A DNA stretch of 5,662 nucleotides, from positions 11,327 to 16,988 of the forward strand of contig MFIX01000077.1 of assembly GCA_001780825.1 (NCBI GenBank), given 5' to 3'. The DNA is from Candidatus Glassbacteria bacterium RIFCSPLOWO2_12_FULL_58_11. GTDB lineage: Bacteria; Gemmatimonadota; Glassbacteria; GWA2-58-10. The translations under genes and the position numbers were made by a program. The notes beneath the pieces are model-generated. The model was not told the DNA's origin. It searched no databases and saw only the letters and a list, made by a program, of their open reading frames with translations. Positions 1-5,662 of this stretch are shown one piece after another. Numbering within the stretch: position 1 is the first letter of the stretch; every line of letters begins with the position of its first letter.

Positions 1-2000
1 CGGCTTTCGAGGCCTGCGTGGTCGAGGGCGGGGCCATGTCGGTGATGGGAGCTTACAACCGCACCCTGGGAGAGCCCTGCTGCGCCAGCCCGACTCTTTT
101 GACCGACATACTGCGAAAGGAATGGGGTTTTAAGGGCTACGTGGTCTCCGACTGTTGGGCGATCCGGGACATCTATCAAGGCCATCACGTGGTCAGTACC
201 GCCCCCGAGGCGGCGGCGGCGGCGGTTAAGGCCGGCTGCGACCTCAACTGCGGCAATGCTTTCCAGGATGCGCTGCTGGCCGCGGTCAACAGCGGCCTGC
301 TCGGCGAACAGGACATCGACCGGGCAGTGGGGCGCCTCTTCGAGGCCCGTTTCCGGCTGGGCCTATTCGATCCTCCGGAAATAGTGCCCTACGATCAGAT
401 TCCCTACTCGGCGAATGACAGCCCCGAGCACAGGCAATTGGCGCTCCAGGCGGCCCGGGAATCGATGGTGCTGCTGAAAAACGAGCGTAACCTGCTGCCG
501 CTGAGCAAAGATCTGAAATCAGTCGCCGTGCTCGGTCCCCTGGCGGATGATGTGAACGTGCTGGTGGGCAATTATAACGGCCAGCCCTCGGAGTACACCA
601 CTCTCCTCGAGGGAATAAAGCGCAAGCTGGAGCCGCAGGCCAGGGTAAGCTTTACTCCGGCCTGCGAACCTGCGGAAAATTTCGCGAACGTCGTACCGGT
701 CCCCTCCTCGGCGCTGCTCGCGCCGGAGGATGCCGGCGGGGTGCACGGGCTGCGGATCGAATACTGGAACAATCCGGACCACCAGGGCCAGCCGGTCCGC
801 GCGGACATAATGAAAGAAATAAACTTCAACGACTACGAATGGGAACGCGTGCCGGAGATAATCGGAGCGGATATGCATTATTCCCTGAGATGGACCGGCA
901 AGCTGCTCGCGCCGGTCAGCGGGAGCTACAGCCTGGGAGTCAGAACTCCGGAAAAGTTCCGGTTCTACTTTGACGGCGAGCTGGCGCTGGGTGACAGCAG
1001 CAGCCTGAGTACCCCGGCCGGCAGCAAAACCGCGGTCAGTTTCCGAAAGGAGCTCGAGGCTGGCAGTACTCATGATATCCGGCTGGAGACATTCGACTCG
1101 GGCAAGGATACCGAGATATTTTTCGAGTGGGAAGTCCCGGTAAGCGGCTCTATCGAGCAGGTCATCAAGCAAGCGGACCTGGTCATACTCTGCCTGGGGC
1201 TTACCCCGCGGCTGGAGGGGGAGGAGATGGATATCGACATCCCCGGATTCAAGGGCGGGGACCGGACCTCGCTCGATCTGCCCGGACCGCAGGAGAAGCT
1301 GCTGGAAAAGGTCGCCGGCCTGAGAAAGCCGGTGGTGCTGGTGCTGGCCAATGGCAGCGCTCTGGCGATAAACTGGGCGGACAGCAACCTGCCGGCCATC
1401 CTGGAAACCTGGTACTCGGGCGAGGAGGGTGGAAATGCGGTGGCGGATGTGCTTTTCGGCGATTACAACCCCGGCGGCCGCCTGCCGGTTACCTTCTATC
1501 GCTCGGTGGACCAACTTCCGCCTTTCGAGGATTATAACATGGCCGGCCGGACCTATCGTTATTTTACGGGCGATCCGCTCTATCCGTTCGGCCACGGTCT
1601 GAGCTATACGAAATTTGCCTATACGGGGCTGAGCGTGGAACCAGCGGAAATCGTGCCGGGACAGAATGCGGTGGTGAGCGTGGAGGTGCAGAATGCGGGT
1701 TCAAGGGCCGGAGATGAGGTGGTCCAGCTCTATCTGACTGACCGGAAAGCCAGCGTGCCGGTCCCGGTCCGCTCCCTGGCGGGATTCAAGCGGGTGAGCC
1801 TCGAGCCGGGGCAGAGCACGCGGGTGTCTTTTACCCTGCAAGGCTCGCAGTTCTCTCTCATTGATGCGGCCGACAACCGGGTGGTGGAGCCCGGAGAGTT
1901 CCTGGTCAGCGTGGGGGGCAAGCAGCCAGGATTTTCCGGAACCGCGGATGCCGCAACTACCGGGACCGTGAGCGGCATGATTACCGTAAAAGAACCTTAA
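1..2000 (+). CDS. Family 3 glycoside hydrolase with inserted PA14 domain (beta-xylosidase/beta-glucosidase type), 5' end missing
   Basis: The reading frame is open from base 3 and runs through the GTG at 18, which is internal: the residues before it (AFEAC) already fit the GH3 fold, so the true start lies upstream. Numbering from base 18, the end of the GH3 N-terminal barrel has the nucleophile motif VVSDCWAI with Asp45, then HH and AGCDLNCG, a pattern typical of the xylosidase-like subgroup. The second GH3 domain begins near 148 (ESMVLLKNERNLLPL). It is interrupted at about 241-372 by a PA14 domain (GLRIEYWNN, WTGKLLAPVSGSYSLGVRT), a fold usually linked to carbohydrate binding. It resumes with the acid/base region LEGEEMD (Glu400-Glu403) and GDRTSLDLPGPQ. 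A fibronectin-III-like domain covers about 565-634 (VVQLYLTD, LAGF, LEPGQS). The family hydrolyses terminal non-reducing beta-linked sugars. Exact substrate (xylose, glucose or other) and cell location cannot be read here because the N-terminus and any signal peptide are missing. Its downstream neighbours are convergent and unrelated. Confidence 0.93.
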   Translation, partial: AFEACVVEGGAMSVMGAYNRTLGEPCCASPTLLTDILRKEWGFKGYVVSDCWAIRDIYQGHHVVSTAPEAAAAAVKAGCDLNCGNAFQDALLAAVNSGLLGEQDIDRAVGRLFEARFRLGLFDPPEIVPYDQIPYSANDSPEHRQLALQAARESMVLLKNERNLLPLSKDLKSVAVLGPLADDVNVLVGNYNGQPSEYTTLLEGIKRKLEPQARVSFTPACEPAENFANVVPVPSSALLAPEDAGGVHGLRIEYWNNPDHQGQPVRADIMKEINFNDYEWERVPEIIGADMHYSLRWTGKLLAPVSGSYSLGVRTPEKFRFYFDGELALGDSSSLSTPAGSKTAVSFRKELEAGSTHDIRLETFDSGKDTEIFFEWEVPVSGSIEQVIKQADLVILCLGLTPRLEGEEMDIDIPGFKGGDRTSLDLPGPQEKLLEKVAGLRKPVVLVLANGSALAINWADSNLPAILETWYSGEEGGNAVADVLFGDYNPGGRLPVTFYRSVDQLPPFEDYNMAGRTYRYFTGDPLYPFGHGLSYTKFAYTGLSVEPAEIVPGQNAVVSVEVQNAGSRAGDEVVQLYLTDRKASVPVPVRSLAGFKRVSLEPGQSTRVSFTLQGSQFSLIDAADNRVVEPGEFLVSVGGKQPGFSGTADAATTGTVSGMITVKEP

Positions 2001-2007
2001 CTCACGC

Positions 2008-2030
2008 TCCCGCGGCACAGACAGCCGGGA
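2008..2030. terminator. Hairpin between convergent genes, possible bidirectional terminator
   Basis: The 35-base gap between the hydrolase stop codon and the stop codon of the HEAT-receiver gene holds an imperfect inverted repeat. TCCCG (2008-2012) pairs with CGGGA (2026-2030), and GC (2015-2016) pairs with GC (2024-2025) after a two-base bulge, leaving a seven-base loop (2017-2023). The position suits a shared terminator. Neither strand has a T-run after the stem, so it is not a canonical intrinsic terminator and may only stabilise 3' ends or be chance. Confidence 0.35.
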
Positions 2031-2035
2031 AGGCT

Positions 2036-3340
2036 TCAAACTAATTTAAAGACCGCTTCCCTGAAGTCCTCATAGTTGAAAGGCTTTATCAAGTGGTCCG
2101 CCGCTCCCGCCTCCAAGGCCTTATTTGCCAGGCTGGCCACTTTTATCTCACAGGTGGTGACGATTGGAATATGCCGGGTCGCCGGATTCTTTTTCAGCGT
2201 TTCCAGGACCTTAAGGCCGTTTAGCTGCGGGATGTGCAAGTCCAGCACAATTAAATCCGGCTTCTGTTTGAGCGCAGCGGAAACGCCGGCCTTTCCATCG
2301 AACGCCGCGTTAATATGCAGCCCGTCCCGGGCCATTTTCCTGAACATATCGTGCAGGAACGCCCTGTCGTTGTCGATGACCAGCACCCGGAATTCTTTCT
2401 CGCGCCAGTCGATCTTCTTTCTGGCGCGGAGGACATTTCCCTTGACCCGGGCATCTTCGTCGAGCTCTACGATCTGCATCAAATCCTTGATTTTAGGCCG
2501 ATTGGAGCCGGTCTCGCCGATGGCCCAGACCGCGGCGGAGCGCATTTTTGGATCCGGATCAGAGAGCATTTCGCGCAGCGAGGTCTCGACGTCCCGATAG
2601 CCCAGGTTCCACAGCGCCTTGATGGCATTGGCCCGTACGCGGCTGTCCCGGTCCGTTTTATAGCGCATCAGAATGCCGATTACATTTGAATCCCCGATTG
2701 ACTCCAGGGCCTCGATCACGTTTGCTCTGACCCGGGCGTCCGGGTCCCGCAGCAGCTTGACCAGCAGACTGGTCTCGGTTTGATTGAGCATTTCGGCAAT
2801 GATCTTGACCGCGGTCGCCCGCACCCGCTCATCCGCATCGGTTATTACCTCCGCCAGCTTCTGTGCCGTGAACTCCCGGTTCTCCTGGGACAGCATTTCG
2901 AAGATCACCCGGGTGATCCGGGGGTCTTCCAACTGGAACTTTTCCATAAAACTGAATTTTTTATCAAGTATTATCAGCAGGTCGATAAACTTCTTTTTAA
3001 GCGCGGCGCTGAAATCCCCGCTCTCCTCGGCTTCTCTCAACGAGCGCAGGATTATGCGGATCGCTGAGTTACGAGCCATCTTACGGATAAATTCACTGGA
3101 ATACTGGGACAGCGGCAGGATATACTTCAAATGTTTCAGTCCGCCGATTTCGGCCAATTTTTTTAGCGGCTGGATTTTATTAGCGGCTGACTTTTTTCTT
3201 AATTCGCGCGCATATATCTCGGCCTGGTCGGTCAGGAAGCCGCCCTGCGGTTCCGGTAATTCACCGGTTTGCTTATTGTCAAACGGAGCGAGGTCGAGCT
3301 GTGATATCTCGACTTCATCCGGGGGGTCGTATTCCGGCAT
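2036..3340 (-). CDS. HEAT-repeat protein with C-terminal response-regulator receiver domain
   Basis: Complete 434-residue protein; the ATG at 3340 is preceded by AGGA with a nine-base spacer. Residues 1-40 are acidic, proline-containing and probably disordered, followed by a helical region (about 40-160). At least five HEAT-type repeats follow, recognisable from a D-x-D-x-R-V-R-A-x motif starting at residues 168, 199, 230, 261 and 294, a period of 31-33. A receiver domain occupies about 317-434, with the phospho-acceptor Asp367 in VLDLHIP and the conserved Lys419 in LIKPF. Three functional positions deviate. The second residue of the N-terminal acidic pair is Asn324 (VIDND). The Thr/Ser position, 30 residues after Asp367 and 22 before Lys419, is Cys397. 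The aromatic switch position is His416. HEAT repeats generally bind proteins, so a role as a phosphorylation-tuned scaffold is an inference. There is no DNA-binding or enzymatic output domain. It is the last gene of the minus-strand cluster, 33 bases after the single-receiver gene. Confidence 0.9.
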   Translation of the reverse strand: MPEYDPPDEVEISQLDLAPFDNKQTGELPEPQGGFLTDQAEIYARELRKKSAANKIQPLKKLAEIGGLKHLKYILPLSQYSSEFIRKMARNSAIRIILRSLREAEESGDFSAALKKKFIDLLIILDKKFSFMEKFQLEDPRITRVIFEMLSQENREFTAQKLAEVITDADERVRATAVKIIAEMLNQTETSLLVKLLRDPDARVRANVIEALESIGDSNVIGILMRYKTDRDSRVRANAIKALWNLGYRDVETSLREMLSDPDPKMRSAAVWAIGETGSNRPKIKDLMQIVELDEDARVKGNVLRARKKIDWREKEFRVLVIDNDRAFLHDMFRKMARDGLHINAAFDGKAGVSAALKQKPDLIVLDLHIPQLNGLKVLETLKKNPATRHIPIVTTCEIKVASLANKALEAGAADHLIKPFNYEDFREAVFKLV

Positions 3341-3373
3341 TTGGCTGGATCCTGATTAGTATTAAATCATCAA

Positions 3374-3769
3374 TCAATCAGACTTGTCGCTCTTTTTCAG
3401 GGTGACCGCATTGGTGACGGCCAGGTGGACCCTGGAAATATTGAAGGGCTTGGTGATATAGTCATCGGCGCCGAGGATCAGGGCGTCCGAGATATCGTAA
3501 TCATCCGTGTAGCCGGTCATCAGGATGACTTTAGTGCTTTTGAAACGCGCTTTTATGGTCTTGAGCAGCTCGAACCCGTCGATCCCCGGCATCCTTACAT
3601 CCGAGATCACCAAATGGAATTCTTCTTCTTCTTCGAGCTTTTTCAGGGCTTCCTCTCCGCTGGCGCTGAATGTCAGGCTAAATCCCGTATCGGCCAACAT
3701 ATCGCCCAGCATATTTAATATCTGGGGATCATCATCCACGATCAAAAGACGTTTTTTGCTCATTTTCAT
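3374..3769 (-). CDS. Single-domain response regulator (CheY-like receiver)
   Basis: Complete 131-residue protein made of one receiver domain and a short charged tail. All canonical residues are present: the acidic pair Asp12-Asp13 in LLIVDDDP, phospho-acceptor Asp57 in VISDVRMPGIDG, Thr85 in VILMTGY, aromatic Tyr104 and Lys107 in DYITKPF. It should accept phosphate from a histidine kinase not encoded in this window. With no output domain it must signal by binding another protein or by passing phosphate on. A run of five Glu (46-50) lies in the surface loop before strand 3 and is encoded by a GAA/GAG-rich tract. It sits 32 bases after the FapA-like gene and 33 before the HEAT-receiver gene, so it is probably co-transcribed with both. 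Partner identity is unknown; the flanking receiver and FapA proteins are candidates by position only. The start could instead be the ATG at 3763, which would drop two residues. Confidence 0.93.
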   Translation of the reverse strand: MKMSKKRLLIVDDDPQILNMLGDMLADTGFSLTFSASGEEALKKLEEEEEFHLVISDVRMPGIDGFELLKTIKARFKSTKVILMTGYTDDYDISDALILGADDYITKPFNISRVHLAVTNAVTLKKSDKSD

Positions 3770-3777
3770 CTCTTTCC
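3770..3777 (-). promoter_or_regulatory. Ribosome binding site of the single-receiver gene, compatible with two starts
   Basis: The minus strand reads GGAAAGAG directly before ATGAAAATG. GGA is 5 bases from the ATG at 3769 and 11 from the ATG at 3763, while the GAG at 3772-3770 is 6 bases from the second ATG. Either start is possible; the longer form was chosen by default. Confidence 0.5.
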
Positions 3778-3801
3778 AGGTAAAGGTCGAGAAACTCTGC
3801 G

Positions 3802-5325
3802 CTATTTTTTGCCACGGCTTAAAGAGGAGGCCGCCACCTCCACGATCCGGCCTTTGTGGCAGATGAATATTTTGTTCCTTATTTCCTTGGTTACGTAGAT
3901 CTTTAAATTTCCAATCTGGATGGTTACGCCGGGAAAGACCGTGCCGGTCACTTTTATGGTTGGTTTTTCCCGCTCCACTATCGCAGTGATCTCGTTTTCC
4001 CGTTGAGTTTTGAGCAGCGTAATCTCTTCGTTCAGTGCTTCCTTGGTCTTCATTAAACGCTGCAATATTCCTCTGGTTTTTAAGGACAGCTTTTCCATGG
4101 AGCCGGCGGCCCGGAAGATCTGGACACTATTGAAAACTTTGTGCACGTAATTATCCAGTTCCTCCAGTTTCCGGTCCTGGACGATAATTTTATTATTATA
4201 TCCCGCGCACAGAAGAGTCTTGACATTCTGGGTGTTTCCGGCGTTGGCCACCTCGATACCTTTCCCCGCGATCAGCGAGCCGCCGATAACTATCCCTTTT
4301 ATTCCCATGACTTTGATAATCCCGCCCGCCAGCAGCTCGCCGTACATTACCTCGCCGCCGACCACGATGTCTTCGACGGCTTCGGCTTTCTGCTGCTTGA
4401 TATGGCCGACCGTGACATTTCTCCCCTTAATAACACCCTTCCCGGTACCGAGGAAGCCTTCTTTAACTATAACATCGCCGCCCGCGGTCACCGTCGCATC
4501 CTCGACACAGCGGTAAATATCCACGTTCTCTCCGCACTCGACCGAAAAACCGCTTTTGACGTCCCCCCTGATAATCAGCGATTTTTCATACCGGACATTG
4601 CCGGTGGCGTAGCTGATGTTCCCCTCGATGATATTAATGTCCCGGATCGTAAAATCCGGAAAGAATACACCATCTTTCAGGGCCAGCAGCTTCAACTGGT
4701 TATCTGGCGCAAGGCCCACATCCGGATTCAGCCTGAATTCCGCCTCGTTTACCGCTTTGGAGTGCAGTTCCTTGCCGTTCACCAGGTAACCGTTTATCCC
4801 GGCCACCGCCGGCGTTCTTTCAGCGATCACCTCGCCTCTCTGCACCACGTTTTTCAGGCGCATCCTTTTGAAATCAACCCGGCCCCGCGCATCAATATAA
4901 TCTTCCGGGTCTTCTCCCCGGTTAACCAATACCGTAATATAACCGTCTTTTCCGCTTTCGGGCAACTTGCCTCGCGCCGCCAGGACCTCCTGATCATAAA
5001 CTTTGCCGTCAATTATCCTTTCCAGGTTTTCTTCGAGATACCCTTTTATTACACCGTTGGCTTTCAACTGCTCGCGCAGCAGGTTCAAGCTAAGCGAGCT
5101 GGGTTTGCCCGGATACACCACATTTATGTAAGCCTCCATCCCGTCCTCGGATATCCGGACCTTGATCCGGGGTGGAATTATTTCCTTATCCAGCTCGCCC
5201 AATACCTCACCGGATAGCGGGCCCAGCTCGCTGCTCAGCTCGTATTTGAGCTGATCGAGGTCCAGTTTCCGGATGAACTCCAGATATTTTTCCAGCGCTG
5301 TCTGTTCTTCTGATTTCTCGGGCAT
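3802..5325 (-). CDS. FapA/DUF342 family protein (polymer-forming beta-solenoid with coiled coil)
   Basis: Complete 507-residue protein; the ATG at 5325 follows AGGA with a nine-base spacer. Residues 1-50 are a charged helical leader. About 52-230 matches the FapA N-terminal region (VYDQEVLAARGKLPESGKDG, RTPAVAGINGYLVNGKEL). About 232-375 is the diagnostic core: NISYATGNVRYEKSLIIRGD, then VKSGF and a series of short glycine-punctuated strands (TAGGDVIVKEG, VVGGEV, LLAGGIIKV, IVIGGSLIAGKGIEV), which are rungs of a right-handed beta-solenoid. About 383-452 is charged and heptad-like, probably a coiled coil. The end (VFPGVTIQIGN) is the usual FapA C-terminal strand segment. There is no signal peptide or membrane span, so it is likely cytoplasmic. 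The family name comes from flagellar assembly protein A, but most members have no proven function and no flagellar gene is visible here. Its neighbours, HD-GYP upstream and two receiver proteins downstream, suggest a role in signalling, surface behaviour or cytoskeleton-like scaffolding; that is inference. Confidence 0.92.
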   Translation of the reverse strand: MPEKSEEQTALEKYLEFIRKLDLDQLKYELSSELGPLSGEVLGELDKEIIPPRIKVRISEDGMEAYINVVYPGKPSSLSLNLLREQLKANGVIKGYLEENLERIIDGKVYDQEVLAARGKLPESGKDGYITVLVNRGEDPEDYIDARGRVDFKRMRLKNVVQRGEVIAERTPAVAGINGYLVNGKELHSKAVNEAEFRLNPDVGLAPDNQLKLLALKDGVFFPDFTIRDINIIEGNISYATGNVRYEKSLIIRGDVKSGFSVECGENVDIYRCVEDATVTAGGDVIVKEGFLGTGKGVIKGRNVTVGHIKQQKAEAVEDIVVGGEVMYGELLAGGIIKVMGIKGIVIGGSLIAGKGIEVANAGNTQNVKTLLCAGYNNKIIVQDRKLEELDNYVHKVFNSVQIFRAAGSMEKLSLKTRGILQRLMKTKEALNEEITLLKTQRENEITAIVEREKPTIKVTGTVFPGVTIQIGNLKIYVTKEIRNKIFICHKGRIVEVAASSLSRGKK

Positions 5326-5334
5326 GTTTTAATG

Positions 5335-5338
5335 TCCT
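5335..5338 (-). promoter_or_regulatory. Shine-Dalgarno of the FapA-like gene
   Basis: AGGA on the minus strand, nine bases before the ATG at 5325. It supports that start and shows independent ribosome loading after the HD-GYP gene, which ends 51 bases upstream. Confidence 0.55.
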
Positions 5339-5376
5339 GATATGAGAGCTTACCGGCTGAAAAAACCGGTCTGTTA

Positions 5377-5662
5377 TCAAAAAAAGTTTCTTACCTGGTT
5401 TTCTGTTTCGCCGTAGCGTTCCCGGATGGCGATGATCTCTTTTTCGCAATGCAGGAAGCCCTCGACGATATCCGGGTCGAACTGGCTGTCTTTGCGTTCC
5501 ACGATCATTTTTTTCACTTCTTCATGGGGAAAGCCGAAAGGCCGGTAAACCCTGGGGAAAGCCAGGGCGTCGTAATAGTCGGCAACCGTGAGGATCCTGG
5601 CCGAAAGCGGGATGGCATGGTCCGCCAGTCCATCCGGGTAGCCCCGGCCGTCGAAATGCTCG
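5377..5662 (-). CDS. HD-GYP domain protein, C-terminal fragment (probable cyclic-di-GMP phosphodiesterase)
   Basis: The frame is open from the right window edge (first full codon 5661-5659) to the TGA at 5377-5379, giving 94 residues. The fragment begins inside the signature EHFDGRGYPDGL, the end of the HHExxDGxGYP motif, with Gly7, Tyr8 and Pro9 visible. IPLSARILTVADYYDAL follows, including the metal-site region VADxxDAL, and then FDPDIVEGFL, the usual closing helix. HD-GYP proteins hydrolyse cyclic-di-GMP with a metal centre. The catalytic HD pair and any N-terminal sensor or receiver domain lie outside the window, so activity and input cannot be judged. The stretch normally reading SxRPYR is AFPRVYRPF here. 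It is the first visible gene of the minus-strand cluster and lies 51 bases before the FapA-like gene. No start codon is visible. Confidence 0.9.
   Translation of the reverse strand, partial: EHFDGRGYPDGLADHAIPLSARILTVADYYDALAFPRVYRPFGFPHEEVKKMIVERKDSQFDPDIVEGFLHCEKEIIAIRERYGETENQVRNFF

Noticed and set aside
18..20. GTG as start codon of the hydrolase
   Set aside because: The frame is open upstream and encodes GH3-like sequence, and a start here would remove most of the catalytic barrel; the gene is simply cut by the window edge.
519..1595. Long minus-strand open frame opposite the hydrolase gene
   Set aside because: It lies wholly antisense to a clear GH3 coding region, its translation is rich in Arg, His and Gln with no recognisable domain, and such shadows are common in G+C-rich coding DNA.
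3362..3376. Short tandem ATCA/ATCAATCA-like repeats before the HEAT-receiver gene
   Set aside because: Too short, partly overlapping the stop codon of the receiver gene, and without the symmetry of an operator.
4141..5217. Long plus-strand open frame opposite the FapA-like gene
   Set aside because: It is antisense to a well-supported FapA/DUF342 protein and its translation shows no family motif; its equal length (358 residues) to the other antisense frame is coincidence.
5352..5370. Inverted repeat ACCGG...CCGGT between the HD-GYP and FapA-like genes
   Set aside because: The stem is only five base pairs with a nine-base loop, and the T-run of the minus strand is inside the loop instead of after the stem, so it does not look like a terminator.
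5207..5449. 80-residue minus-strand frame spanning the gap between the HD-GYP and FapA-like genes
   Set aside because: It overlaps the HD-GYP C-terminus and the FapA N-terminus in another frame, and both of those match known families; its sequence is basic and low in information.

Overview
The window holds five protein-coding genes and almost no non-coding DNA. The end of one plus-strand gene (about 1-2000) faces a tightly packed minus-strand cluster of four genes (5662 down to 2036). Both outer genes are cut by the window edges. I see no rRNA or tRNA gene, insertion sequence, CRISPR array or long intergenic region; the longest gap between genes is about 50 bases.

Plus strand: a family 3 glycoside hydrolase missing its N-terminus. 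It is most like the beta-xylosidase/beta-glucosidase subgroup, with a PA14 domain inserted in the second catalytic domain and a fibronectin-III-like domain at the C-terminus. It points to an organism that degrades plant or algal polysaccharides.

Minus strand, in transcription order: (1) the C-terminal 94 residues of an HD-GYP protein, a family of cyclic-di-GMP phosphodiesterases; (2) a complete 507-residue FapA/DUF342 protein with a glycine-rich beta-solenoid core and a coiled coil; (3) a complete 131-residue stand-alone response-regulator receiver with all canonical phosphorylation residues; (4) a complete 434-residue protein with at least five regular HEAT repeats followed by a C-terminal receiver domain that departs from consensus at several active-site positions. 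Gaps of 51, 32 and 33 bases and recognisable Shine-Dalgarno sequences suggest one transcription unit with its promoter outside the window. No gene here encodes a DNA-binding output domain or a histidine kinase, so the cluster looks like a signalling module acting through protein contacts and probably cyclic-di-GMP, not through direct transcription control.

The organism is a bacterium, probably from a poorly cultured environmental lineage. Carbohydrate-active enzymes, FapA, HD-GYP and HEAT-receiver proteins together would suit deltaproteobacteria-like or FCB-type phyla, but that placement is inference. By eye the hydrolase gene is richer in G+C than the signalling cluster. The most unusual item is the HEAT-receiver fusion and its setting beside FapA, a single receiver and HD-GYP.
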